DNA of 43,842 nucleotides from CAYVQE01 sp964633205 (GTDB lineage Bacteria > Myxococcota > B64-G9), in NCBI GenBank assembly GCA_964633205.1, contig CAZWFN010000043.1, forward strand, positions 1-43,842, in the 5' to 3' direction. The stretch's first letter is position 1. Each line of letters starts with the position of its first letter. Shown piece after piece: positions 17,025 to 25,347 of this stretch. Position numbers and translations under genes: made by a program. The notes below the pieces were generated by a model. That model made no database searches, was not told the DNA's origin, and worked only from the letters and a program-made list of their open reading frames with translations.

Positions 17025-18219
17025 GTCGAAGGCAGCGGGGGGCGTTTCCGACATCGGCGATGAGTTGATCGACCGGGTACGGCGGGTGCGCCAGCGCCTG
17101 CACCAGCAACCGGAGTTGTCCGGCCAGGAACACCGGACCGCGGAGCTGCTGCGCGACGAGCTGGAGCGGCTGGAGCCGGATGGTCTGCGCACCGGGGTGG
17201 GCGGTTGCGGCCTGGTGGCCTGGTTCGGTCCGGCCGGCGGCGGGCGCACGGTCGCGCTGCGGGCCGAGATGGATGCCCTGCCGCTGGAGGAGCGCACCGG
17301 GCTGGCCTGGTCATCACGGACGCCCGGCCGCATGCACGCCTGCGGCCACGACGGGCACATGGCCCTGGCCTTGGGTCTGGCGGCCTGGTGCCGCGCGCAC
17401 CGCGATCGCTTGCCGGGGCGGCTGAAGTTGGTGTTCCAGCCGGCCGAGGAAGAGGGCGGGGGAGCGCGGCAGATGGTCGCCGAGGGGGCCCTGCGCGAGC
17501 CGCTGGTGGATGTCATCCTGGGGGTGCATGCCCGGCCCCAACTGGCCGCCGGCCAGATCGAGCTGACCGAGATTCCCAGCGCGGCCGCCGACGGGTTCGA
17601 CATCCATCTGTCCGGCCGCGCCGCTCACGGCGCCTATCCCCACCAAGGCCGCGACGCGGTGGTGGCGGCCAGCCAGCTGGTGGCGGCGCTGCAGCAGGTG
17701 GTGGCCCGCCAGGTATCGCCGGCCAGCCAGGTGGTGGTCACCGTCGGCGCCCTGCACGCCGGCCAGGCCAGGAACGTGATCGCCGACCAGGCGCTGCTGC
17801 AGGGCACGTTGCGCTCGCGCGATCCGAAGCTGAGGCAGCGGGTGATCGCCTCGGTGGAGCGCATCACCGCCCGCACCGCCGAGGCGCTGGGTTGCTCGGC
17901 TCGTTTCGTGCTCCAGCCCGGTTATCCGCGGGTCCACAACGATGCCGCTCTGCTGGAGCTGGTGGAGAGGCTCGGCCGGCGGGTTCTCGGGCCGCGGCAA
18001 GTGCTGCGGGCCACCGAGGTGACCATGGGGGCCGACGACTTCAGCTTCTACCTCAGCGAACAGGGCGGAGTGCCCGGCTGCATGATCCGGTTGGGTGTCG
18101 AGACCGAAGCCGCATTGCACACGGCCGAGTTCGACTTCGGCCAGCGGGCCATCGGACCCGGCTTGCGGCTGCTGGCCGCATGTTGCCTCGAGCTGATGGC
18201 CGAAGGGGGCGCAGAATGA
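17017..18219 (+). CDS. M20D family amidohydrolase
   Basis: 400 residues, usual length for the hippurate/IAA-amino acid hydrolase group. The metal site is visible: HACGHDGHM with the M20D-type Cys and His, the PAEEEGGGA acidic pair, GVHARP, and the late His region near HTAEFDF. The dimerisation domain with GAYPHQGRDAV lies in the middle. These enzymes release amino acids from N-acyl conjugates (N-acetyl, N-acyl, hippurate types); the specific substrate is not predictable. The gene starts 8 nt inside the response regulator and its TGA overlaps the next ATG, so it is part of the same transcript. A hydrolase in a two-component operon may be a regulatory target or may process a signal (inferred). 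Confidence 0.9.
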
Positions 18220-19340
18220 ACAACGGTTGCTCGAGCCGGGCGGCCTGCTGGCTGGTTTGGGCCGCGGCGGCGTCAATGGGTTGCGCACACGGCGGCGGGG
18301 GCGAGCTGGACGTGGACGCGGTGCAAGCCCGGGCGAACGAGATCGAAGGGCATCTGCGCCAGATGCGCGAAGCGCTGGAGCGCGGGGCGGTCGATGAGGC
18401 CGAGGAGGAGCTCGAGGGGGCCCGCGAGACGCTCGCCGAGCACCGGGACGCCCTGGCGGCCTATCCCGAGGAAGAGGAGCTGGTCGCCGCGGTCGAGCGG
18501 GCCGGCGGCACCTTGTGTTACCGGCGTGTCGGCTTGCGGTTGAAAGCGTTCTTCGCCGCGGTGCGAGCCGAGGACATCGAGCTGGCCGGCGAACGCCTGC
18601 AACGCGCCCGGGCCGTACACGCGGAGTGCCGCGACCGGATCGCCGCGCGTCAGGACTACATGCCGCTGAAGATGAACCTCGATAGCGCGCCGCAGGCAAT
18701 CGAGGAGCTCGAGCGCAAGCTCGCCCGACCGGCGCTGCTCGAGCGCATCGCCCGGGCGAAGGCGCCGCTCGACAAACGCCGCCAGGAGATCGCGCGCCAG
18801 CTCGCCGATCTGGAAAAAAATCCCAAGCAACGCGAGCTGGCGGTGGCGCTGGATGCGGGGTTGAAAGCGCTGGAGCGCGACCTGGCCGCCCAGCCGGATT
18901 TCGGCGGCGATCCGGCCTGGACCGAGTTCGCGGCTTCGCTGGCCGGTGCGCTGGATGCGTGGAAGAAGCGTCGGGCCGATTTGGTCCGCCGCGGCAAGCT
19001 GTTGACCCTGGTCGAGGACGAGCTTCCGGCCGTGGACGCCGCGTTACGGAAAGCCCGGGGCCAGAAAGACGCCGCCGAGGTGCGACGGCTGTTGGGCGAG
19101 GCCCGCAAGCGCTTGCGCGCCAGCCGCGAGGTGCTGGCCGGGTTGCTGGACGAGGAGCGGGAGCTGGCGCGTTTCCGCTTCAGCTACCGCCAACACCAGC
19201 GCAACGCCGCCTGGCTGCGCCGCCATCTGGCCCGCCGGCTGCGCATCGTCGAGCGTTCTCTGCAGCGGCTCGATCGCCCGCGGCCCAAGTCGAGGAAACG
19301 CCGCCGGCAAGGCGGTCGCCGGCGCATCAAACGCTGGTAG
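18216..19340 (+). CDS. Coiled-coil lipoprotein, function unknown
   Basis: 374 residues from the ATG that overlaps the M20 stop (ATGA). The signal peptide ends at lipobox SMGC. The mature chain is almost wholly helical and charged, with long heptad-like stretches (for example RQEIARQLADLEKN and EARKRLRASREVLAGLLDE) and a very basic C-terminus rich in RRRQGGRRR. No catalytic motif or known family is recognised. The basic tail may bind anionic polymers or the cell envelope (inferred). The frame is open far upstream to 17205, but that part is shadow of the amidohydrolase. Confidence 0.78.
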   Translation: MNNGCSSRAACWLVWAAAASMGCAHGGGGELDVDAVQARANEIEGHLRQMREALERGAVDEAEEELEGARETLAEHRDALAAYPEEEELVAAVERAGGTLCYRRVGLRLKAFFAAVRAEDIELAGERLQRARAVHAECRDRIAARQDYMPLKMNLDSAPQAIEELERKLARPALLERIARAKAPLDKRRQEIARQLADLEKNPKQRELAVALDAGLKALERDLAAQPDFGGDPAWTEFAASLAGALDAWKKRRADLVRRGKLLTLVEDELPAVDAALRKARGQKDAAEVRRLLGEARKRLRASREVLAGLLDEERELARFRFSYRQHQRNAAWLRRHLARRLRIVERSLQRLDRPRPKSRKRRRQGGRRRIKRW

Positions 19341-19363
19341 CGCCGGTTGCGCCCCAAAAGCGT

Positions 19364-20662
19364 TCAGCTGCCTGTCTCGGCCTCGGCCATAAGGCGAAAG
19401 CGCGAGCGGCCGATGACCAGCTCGTCGCCGGCCTTGAGGTAGGCCTCGCGCACCTGCTGGCCGTTGAGCTGCACCGCGGCTTTTTCGGGACAGCTCAGCC
19501 GGAAGGCGTTGGCACCCTCGGCGATCACCCGGGCATGGACCGGTTTGACCCAGAAGCCGCGGGCGCGCACGTCCACCCCGCGGGTCTTGCCGATCGTGAT
19601 CTCGCCGTCCAACGGCAGCGACTGATCGTCGCCGACCAGCAGCAGGCGTCCGGCCGGCTTGTCGCCGAGATCCTCGCCGGGCTGCAGCAATACGGTGGGG
19701 TCCGGATCGCGGGCCGCGGCGGGTTCGGCCAGCCGCAGCTCGAACTTGCCGATGCCGATGCGGTCGCCGGCTTCGATCGGCTGCTCGTCCACCGCCTTGC
19801 CGTTGAGGCGGGTGCCGTTGGCCGAGCCCAGATCGCGCACCGAGAAACGACCCCGGGACCAGGCCAGCTCGGCGTGGCGCCGACTGACGCTCAGGTTGTC
19901 CAGGATCAGCTCGCAGGTGTGATCGCGACCGATGCGCATGGCCGGTGCCATGAAGGGCCGTTGCATCGCCATCCGCCCGCCCAGCCAGACCTGCACGCTG
20001 GTGGGCGGCGGCGGCTTGGCCTGCTCGGCCAGTGAGGCCAGGCTGAGCCCGGCAGCTTCGTCTTGCTGGATGCTCAGTCGTTTGAACACCTCGAGCCGGG
20101 TCAGGGGGGCCTGCGGGTCGAAGGCGTAGGCCAGAAAGCGTTCGGCGATGCTGCCGCGGCCCGGATCGTCCGCCGGATCGCCGAAGTAGACCCGGGCCGG
20201 GGTGCCTTGCTGCAGAAACAGCTGCGTGCGCAGCCCGCAGCGTTCCAAACCCAGGGCGGCGTCGTGGCCGTCCTCGGCCAGAACCTTGAGCACGTGGGCC
20301 AGGTCGACCAGGTCGGTGGTGGCCTGCAGCTCGGGCCGGTAGCGGAAGTGGACCGCCAGCAGCAGCACCCGGACCGGGTCGGTCTTGGTCAGACTGCAGG
20401 CGGCGTCCTCGAGCTGATCGGCCCGCAGCGGAAACTCGCGCAAGGCCACCCGGCTAAAGGCTTCGGGCTCGGTCAGCCCGGCCAGGTAGGTGCGCGACTG
20501 ATGGAACAGGCAGGTCAGCCGGGTCTCGGCCGTTTCCACGTCGAGCCAGCCGTCCGGGCAGAGCCCGGCGCCGAGCAGCTCATCGATCTCTCGCCACAGG
20601 CTTTCTTCCAGCGGGCGGCCGGTGAACACCGCTTCGCCGGGGGGAAATCGGGTCAACACCAT
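19364..20662 (-). CDS. Protein with one classical and one degenerate FHA domain
   Basis: 432 residues from ATG 20662 (a TTG start at 20678-20680 would add six). The N-terminal 200 residues are of unknown fold. A first FHA domain (roughly 225-300) is classical: MRIGRDHTCELIL, SVSRRHAEL, DLGSANGTRLNG. A second FHA-like region at the C-terminus keeps ITIGK, a PVHARV strand and QLNG, but lacks the Ser-Arg pair that binds phosphothreonine, so it is probably not a phospho-reader. It converges with the coiled-coil lipoprotein (23 nt apart) and diverges from the acyltransferase cluster. Likely a reader for the Ser/Thr kinases in this region (inferred). Confidence 0.85.
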   Translation of the reverse strand: MVLTRFPPGEAVFTGRPLEESLWREIDELLGAGLCPDGWLDVETAETRLTCLFHQSRTYLAGLTEPEAFSRVALREFPLRADQLEDAACSLTKTDPVRVLLLAVHFRYRPELQATTDLVDLAHVLKVLAEDGHDAALGLERCGLRTQLFLQQGTPARVYFGDPADDPGRGSIAERFLAYAFDPQAPLTRLEVFKRLSIQQDEAAGLSLASLAEQAKPPPPTSVQVWLGGRMAMQRPFMAPAMRIGRDHTCELILDNLSVSRRHAELAWSRGRFSVRDLGSANGTRLNGKAVDEQPIEAGDRIGIGKFELRLAEPAAARDPDPTVLLQPGEDLGDKPAGRLLLVGDDQSLPLDGEITIGKTRGVDVRARGFWVKPVHARVIAEGANAFRLSCPEKAAVQLNGQQVREAYLKAGDELVIGRSRFRLMAEAETGS

Positions 20663-20714
20663 GGGGGCATGATCGAACAAGGCCCGACCGATTGCAAGCC
20701 GGACCAGCGGGCCC

Positions 20715-20744
20715 TTGACCCATTCGTCGGCCAGTCGATAGACT
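20715..20744 (+). promoter_or_regulatory. Putative promoter of the acyltransferase cluster
   Basis: TTGACC, 18-nt spacer, TAGACT. It predicts a leader of about 120 nt containing short GC-rich inverted repeats before the first gene at 20872. It lies in the 209-nt divergent region shared with the double-FHA gene; nothing else recognisable is in that gap. Confidence 0.45.
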
Positions 20745-20871
20745 TCCCGGCGAACCCCTGTGCCCGGAGCAAGGGGACGACGTTTGTGCGACTTGAAGCC
20801 CGCGGGCCCAAAGCGCTTGCTGCAGCAATGCGGGCGAAGCCCGGGTCCGCCGCGATGAGGAGACGGTGCGC

Positions 20872-21684
20872 ATGATCGATCCCGCTGACCACCTGCGCCG
20901 TTTTCGCGACCGCATCGCCCGCCATCGGTTCGTCAACTGGACGACCTCGGTCCACACCCGGCTGGACATCGATCTGACGGCGGCCGATCGTTTTTTGGCG
21001 GATCAGCCGCAAGAGCCGGGGGCGCCGCCGCTGAACCGCGAGCACCTGTGGTTGTGCGCCACCGCTCGGGTCCTGGTCGAGCGGCCGCTGTTCAACGTGG
21101 CCTACGACGGCCTGCGCCGGGTCGAACCGCGCCGCGACGTCCACCTGCGGGTGTCGCTGGTGCGCGACGGCCGGTTGGCCTGGGGGGTGATCGAGCACGC
21201 CGACCGGTTGGATCCGCCGGCCATGGCCCGGGCCCGGGCCGACCTCGCGGCGCAGGCCCAGGGGCCCGAGGTGGTGGCCGTGGCCCCGCCCCGCCACCGG
21301 GGCCGGCTGGGCCGCCTGCTCGACGACCTGGTCGACACGGCCATCGACTTCGCCCCCCAGCTCGAGCCGCGGCTGGGATCGGTCAGCGGTGCCGAGGCCG
21401 GCACCTTCACCGTACTCGATGCCGGCGCGTTCGGCGCCGAGGATCTGCAGGTGGTGCTGCTGCGCCCGGCGGTGGCCCAGCTGGTGGTGATGAAGCCGCG
21501 CCAGGTGGTCGAGCCCGGCGAGAGGGGACCGGAGGTGCGCATCCGGGTGCCGATGGCGGTTCCCTTCTGCCACAAGGTGATGGACACCGATGCGGCCGGT
21601 TACTTCCTGCACCACCTGCAGCAGCTGCTCGACGATCCGCAGCAGCTCTTTCGAACGGCCGGCGGGCCGAAGGAGGCATCGTGA
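20872..21684 (+). CDS. Stand-alone E2/CAT-fold acyltransferase paralogue 1 (HxxxD present)
   Basis: 270 residues. The chain follows the 2-oxoacid dehydrogenase E2 catalytic domain order: an N-terminal strand with LDIDLTAA, the helix HLWLCATARVLVE matching the E2 KAxAxAL helix, the FTVLDAGAFGAE turn matching the TxSNxGxxG segment, and near the C-terminus FCHKVMDTD. This last matches the catalytic DHRxxDG motif, and the HxxxD pair is intact (His codon 21571-21573). There is no lipoyl or E3-binding domain. CAT-fold enzymes act as trimers with the active site between subunits. The ATG at 20872 has a GAGGAG SD 9 nt away; GTG 20866 is an alternative. It overlaps the next gene by GTGA. The substrate is unknown. 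Confidence 0.8.
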   Translation: MIDPADHLRRFRDRIARHRFVNWTTSVHTRLDIDLTAADRFLADQPQEPGAPPLNREHLWLCATARVLVERPLFNVAYDGLRRVEPRRDVHLRVSLVRDGRLAWGVIEHADRLDPPAMARARADLAAQAQGPEVVAVAPPRHRGRLGRLLDDLVDTAIDFAPQLEPRLGSVSGAEAGTFTVLDAGAFGAEDLQVVLLRPAVAQLVVMKPRQVVEPGERGPEVRIRVPMAVPFCHKVMDTDAAGYFLHHLQQLLDDPQQLFRTAGGPKEAS

Positions 21685-22526
21685 TCGACTGGAACAGCTC
21701 CTTCGTCGACCGCGACGACGCCGAGCTGGCCCAGCGCCTGGACGAGCGCCGCGAGCTGGTGGCCGGTTTGCGGCTGGTCAACTTCTCGGCCGGGGCCAAC
21801 CTGAAGATGAGCGCGGCCGTCGATGCGCTGGAGTCCTGGCGGCGCGAGCAGGAGCCGCCCTGGCGCGCGAGTGCGGTGCTGGCCTGCGCCTGCGCCGCGG
21901 CCCTGCGCCGCGATCCGCTCTTCGGCGCCATGTTCGACGGCCGCGATCGGCTGCAGCTGCCGGCGGAACCGTCGTTGGGGATCGGGATCGACACCGGTGA
22001 CCGCGCCCGGATCCTGGTGCTGCCGCAGGCTGCGGCCGCGCCGCCGGCCGAGCTGGCTGCCGCGGTCGATGCCGGAATGGCCGGCGTCAGCGGCCGCCCG
22101 CCACCGCCCTTCACCGCCAGCGGTGACCGGCGGGTGGGCGCCTGGCGGCGGCGCAAGCGCTGGGCGCTGATGAGCGCCCAGGAGCTGCGCCTGCGTTTCG
22201 ATTACCTGATGCCACCGCTGCAGCGCCGGCGTCTCGAGCGCTGGGCCGAGCGCCAGGGGCACTTCCAGATTCACAACGTCGGCGCCCGGGGGGTCCAGGA
22301 GTTCAAGGGCTTCTTGCGCCGGCCGGCGGTGGCCGCCCTGTGGGCCCTGGCCATCGAGCCGCAGGTCGTGCCCGATGGAGCCGGCGGTTTCGCCCGCCAA
22401 CTGCGCTGGCCGCTGGTGCTGGTCTACAGCCAGGAGCTGATCCCGGTCGATCGGGCTTGCGCGTTCCTGTCCCAGGTGGTCGGGGCGCTGGAACGGCCGG
22501 CCGAGCTGCTGGGAGGTGGGCGGTGA
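21681..22526 (+). CDS. E2/CAT-fold acyltransferase paralogue 2 (HxxxD lost)
   Basis: 281 residues from GTG 21681, preceded by an AAGGAGG SD inside the end of paralogue 1. The N-terminal strand is LVNFSAGANLKMS, the helix VLACACAAALRRDP fits the E2 helix before the substrate channel, and FQIHNVGARGVQEFKG fits the TxSNxGxxG turn. At the catalytic site it reads YSQELIPVD: Gln (codon 22431-22433) replaces His and no Asp sits four residues on. It is therefore unlikely to be an active acyltransferase by the known mechanism and may be a structural or regulatory subunit (inferred). It ends with a GTGA overlap with paralogue 3. Family membership is judged by motif order and operon context, so it is somewhat less sure than paralogues 3, 6 and 7. 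Confidence 0.72.
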   Translation: MIDWNSSFVDRDDAELAQRLDERRELVAGLRLVNFSAGANLKMSAAVDALESWRREQEPPWRASAVLACACAAALRRDPLFGAMFDGRDRLQLPAEPSLGIGIDTGDRARILVLPQAAAAPPAELAAAVDAGMAGVSGRPPPPFTASGDRRVGAWRRRKRWALMSAQELRLRFDYLMPPLQRRRLERWAERQGHFQIHNVGARGVQEFKGFLRRPAVAALWALAIEPQVVPDGAGGFARQLRWPLVLVYSQELIPVDRACAFLSQVVGALERPAELLGGGR

Positions 22527-23392
22527 GACGGCCCAAGACCATTCCGCCCAGCATCCCGTTCGAGCAGCTGGCGACGCGGCCGGAAAAGCGCATGATCTAC
22601 ATCGCCGGTTTCCAGCACTATGCCTGGTATCCCAACTGTTGCGTCCAGGCGCGCATCGATTTGACCGAAGCCGATGCCTTGCGCAAGGAACTCAATCGAG
22701 CGGACCCGGATCCGGCGGCCCGCATCACTTTCAACCACCTGATCAACAAGGCGGTGGCCAACGCGCTGCGCCACCACCTGCTGTTCAACACCAAGCGCAC
22801 CTGGCGCGATACCTTCCTGGTCTACCCGCACATCGACGTGGCCAATGTCGTCGACGTCGAGGGCATGGCCACCCAGGTGGTGGTGCCGGATGCCGATCGG
22901 CTGAGCCTGCGTGAGCTGGCCCGGTTGAGCCACCGCCAGGTCTCGACCCGGCGCACCACCATGGACAAGCGCATGGATCGGTTCGAACGGCTGCTCAAGT
23001 CGGCGCGGGTATTCGGCGCCCTGGCCTGGGCCCTGCCCTACCTGGTGCGGGTGCTGCGCGATTACTCGCACACCAGCGCGGTCGAATACCTGGACGGCCG
23101 GCCGGGGACCATCATGGTGACCAATCCAGGCACCCTGGGCGTCCAGGATTGCAAGGCCATGCTGTTCTTCGGCAGCCGCATGGGCTGCTTGCGGGTGATG
23201 GCGATGGAGCAGGAGCCCGTGATCGACGACGACGGCCAGGTGCGGTTCCGCAAGGTGCTGCCGATGGGGCTGGATTACGACCAGCGCCTGTGCGATGCCG
23301 GCCCGGCGGCCCGGTTGCTGGCAGACATCCGGCGCAACCTCGAGAATCCGCGGCGTTACTGCCTGGGCCCGGTCGATGAAGAAACCAACTGA
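22523..23392 (+). CDS. E2/CAT-fold acyltransferase paralogue 3 (His to Gln)
   Basis: 289 residues from GTG 22523, with GGGAGGTGG as SD. This is one of the clearest family members: VQARIDLTEADALRK, ITFNHLINKAVANAL, a hydrophobic helix region (ALAWALPYLVRVL), IMVTNPGTLGVQD, and YDQRLCDAGPAARLL near the end. The last segment aligns with the E2 motif YDHRxxDGxxAARFL, but His is Gln (codon 23282-23284) while Arg and Asp remain. It also has an extra N-terminal stretch with Trp/Tyr/Cys (YAWYPNCC). The gene is 16 nt from paralogue 4. A role as pseudo-enzyme, or a chemistry not needing His, is possible; neither is shown. Confidence 0.87.
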   Translation: MRRPKTIPPSIPFEQLATRPEKRMIYIAGFQHYAWYPNCCVQARIDLTEADALRKELNRADPDPAARITFNHLINKAVANALRHHLLFNTKRTWRDTFLVYPHIDVANVVDVEGMATQVVVPDADRLSLRELARLSHRQVSTRRTTMDKRMDRFERLLKSARVFGALAWALPYLVRVLRDYSHTSAVEYLDGRPGTIMVTNPGTLGVQDCKAMLFFGSRMGCLRVMAMEQEPVIDDDGQVRFRKVLPMGLDYDQRLCDAGPAARLLADIRRNLENPRRYCLGPVDEETN

Positions 23393-23408
23393 GCAGCGAG
23401 GAGCGAGG

Positions 23409-24008
23409 ATGGACTTCGCCGAACGCATCAAACGCAACGCGGGCCGCCTCCGGCGCATGCGGCCGGAGCGCATCGCACCCGCGGCCACGGTGCGCAAGGA
23501 CTTCGCGGCGGGAGCGTGGTCCGCCGACGAGCCGCTGGCCCGACTGGCCCGGATCTGCCGGGCGGCGGCCGGCGCGCTGCGCGAGCAACCGCTGCTGGCT
23601 GCCCGCTACGACGGCGCCAAGCGCCTGCGCCCGCCCGACGCGCCCCGCCTGCGGGTGGGACCCGAGGGCGGCCGGCGCTGGCTGTTGCTGCAGGACGCCG
23701 AGGAGCTGGCCGCCGCGGATCTGCAGCGCCGCTTGGCCGACGACGGCGGCGCCGAGGACAGCGTCGAGGGGCTCGAGCTGCTCGACCTGTCCACGCTCGG
23801 CGTGGCCGACTGGCGCGGCAGCCTGGTGGCGCCGCAGGTCGGCCGGCTGGTGCTGCTGGCGCCGGGCTGGCGGCCGGCGCGGGACGGTTCGGGCCCGCAG
23901 GCGGTGCTGCCGCTGGCGCTCGATTTCGACCAGCGCTTGCTGGCGGCGGCGCAGGCGGCCGCATTTGTCGACGCGGTGGCCGCGGCCCTGGGGCGGGATG
24001 CGGCGTGA
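23409..24008 (+). CDS. Shortened E2/CAT-fold paralogue 4 (HxxxD lost)
   Basis: 199 residues, about 70-90 shorter than its neighbours. The first part of the fold is missing; it begins with a basic helix (IKRNAGRLRRMRP) and enters the family at LARICRAAAGALREQP. The turn is LLDLSTLGVADW and the catalytic site reads FDQRLLAAA, with Gln for His (codon 23931-23933) and no Asp. The start ATG 23409 has a GAGGAGCGAGG SD, so the short form is not an artefact of start choice. The stop overlaps the ATG of paralogue 5. A small CAT-like fold without catalytic residues suggests a scaffolding or regulatory role (inferred). Confidence 0.7.
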   Translation: MDFAERIKRNAGRLRRMRPERIAPAATVRKDFAAGAWSADEPLARLARICRAAAGALREQPLLAARYDGAKRLRPPDAPRLRVGPEGGRRWLLLQDAEELAAADLQRRLADDGGAEDSVEGLELLDLSTLGVADWRGSLVAPQVGRLVLLAPGWRPARDGSGPQAVLPLALDFDQRLLAAAQAAAFVDAVAAALGRDAA

Positions 24009-24814
24009 TGGAGGCGCGCGATCAGATCGCCGTCCGGCGCGCGGCCATCTTCGAAGCGGCCCCGCGCCGGTGGATGCCGGGCGCGACGGTGTACGCCGAT
24101 GTGGCGGTGGAGCCGCTCGACGCGCTGGTGGCCGAGCTGAACGCCGGGGGACGGCTGTTGCCCGGCCTGCGCGCCGAGCGCGAGCACCTGGTGGTCCGGG
24201 CCGCGGCCCGGGCCCTGCGCCGACACCCGCACTTCGGCAACCTGCTGCTGCCCGGCGGGGCCAGCTTCGAGGTCGATCGGACGGTCGTCAGCGTTGCGCT
24301 CGACGGCCCCGGCAGCACCGGCTTCAGCCTGGTGGCCGAGCCGGACCAGCGGCCGCTGGAGCAGGTGGTGGCCGAGCTGGACGCCGCCTGCGAGGAGAGC
24401 CGCGAACGCCAGCACGACGATCTCCGCCGCGCGGTGCGCCGGCGTCACACCCGGCCGCTGGTGCAGTGGCTGGTCAACGATGCCCTGCTCGGCTCGTTGA
24501 CCTGGGTGCGCGATCGGGTCAAGCTGCCGCCGGGGTTCATCCGCATGGCGGTCGAGCAGACCGGCAACCTGCTGGTGCATCCATTGGGTCGCTGCGGGGC
24601 GGTGATGGCGGCGGCCACCCTGGTCGGGGCCCGGCCGGCCCAGGTGCTCATCTGCGCGCCGCGGCAGGTGTTGTCGCCGGAGGCCCCGGATGGCCGAGAG
24701 GTGCTGGCGCTGGGGCTGACCTACGATCAGCGCTTGTTCGAACCGCACGAGGCGGCGGCCCTGCTGGCCGATATGGTCGCCCTGTTGGCCGAGCCCGCCG
24801 AGCGGCTGGCCTGA
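24008..24814 (+). CDS. E2/CAT-fold acyltransferase paralogue 5 (HxxxD lost)
   Basis: 268 residues from ATG 24008, overlapping the previous TGA by one base; GTG 24005 is also possible. Family features: VYADVAVEPLDAL, HLVVRAAARALRRHP, LLVHPLGRCGA, VLALGLTYDQRLFEPHEAAALL. The catalytic His is Gln (codon 24728-24730) and the Asp position is Glu-Pro. There is also a hydrophobic helix segment in the middle (WLVNDALLGSLTW), in the place where paralogues 3, 6 and 7 have a membrane-like helix. Translationally coupled to its neighbours. Substrate and activity are unknown. Confidence 0.75.
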   Translation: MEARDQIAVRRAAIFEAAPRRWMPGATVYADVAVEPLDALVAELNAGGRLLPGLRAEREHLVVRAAARALRRHPHFGNLLLPGGASFEVDRTVVSVALDGPGSTGFSLVAEPDQRPLEQVVAELDAACEESRERQHDDLRRAVRRRHTRPLVQWLVNDALLGSLTWVRDRVKLPPGFIRMAVEQTGNLLVHPLGRCGAVMAAATLVGARPAQVLICAPRQVLSPEAPDGREVLALGLTYDQRLFEPHEAAALLADMVALLAEPAERLA

Positions 24815-24824
24815 GGAGGGGTGC

Positions 24825-25325
24825 ATGGACTTCCAGCTCGTCCACGAGGTGGACATTCCCCGCGCGGCGTATTTCGACGTGGTGCTCAGCCCCGACTTCG
24901 TCGCCTGGGTCAAGCAGAAGATGCAGCAGGACGAGCGCCAGGTGGTGCGCCAGGAGGAGGTCGGCGGGGTGCTCTACCGCACCGTGCGTTCCGAACGGGT
25001 CCTGAGCCCCAAGGCCCAGAAACACTTCAAGGTGCCGCGGTTCGTGATGGAGGAGCATTTGGAGATCGAGCGCGAGCGCGGCTTCTACCGTTGGCGCTAC
25101 GTACCCAACGTGGGGGCCAACCGGTTCACCTCGCATGGCACCGGCCAGGTGGAGACCCAGGGCGACGGGGTGCGCCTGACCATCCGCGGCACGGTCAGCT
25201 TCCGCATTCCGCTGATCGGCAAGCGCATCGAGCGCCACACCGTGGGCTGGCTGGAGAAGAACTTTCACCAGGTGCTGGCGGGCTTGGAAGAGTTCTACCG
25301 CACCGGTTGCCGAGCCGAGGGCTGA
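24825..25325 (+). CDS. SRPBCC-fold protein (DUF2505/polyketide-cyclase-like)
   Basis: 166 residues with a GAGGAGGGG SD. The pattern of a first strand (QLVHEVDIPRAAYF), short helices (SPDFVAWVKQKM), long antiparallel strands (HLEIERERGFYRWRYVP) and a long C-terminal helix (LEKNFHQVLAGLEEFYR) fits the START/SRPBCC helix-grip fold and most resembles DUF2505. Such folds hold hydrophobic ligands such as lipids or polyketides. Its place inside the acyltransferase cluster, 10 nt after paralogue 5 and 22 nt before paralogue 6, suggests it carries or binds the acyl donor or product (inferred). No catalytic residues can be named. Confidence 0.75.
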   Translation: MDFQLVHEVDIPRAAYFDVVLSPDFVAWVKQKMQQDERQVVRQEEVGGVLYRTVRSERVLSPKAQKHFKVPRFVMEEHLEIERERGFYRWRYVPNVGANRFTSHGTGQVETQGDGVRLTIRGTVSFRIPLIGKRIERHTVGWLEKNFHQVLAGLEEFYRTGCRAEG

Positions 25326-25347
25326 GCTGCGATTTCGGGGAGACGCG

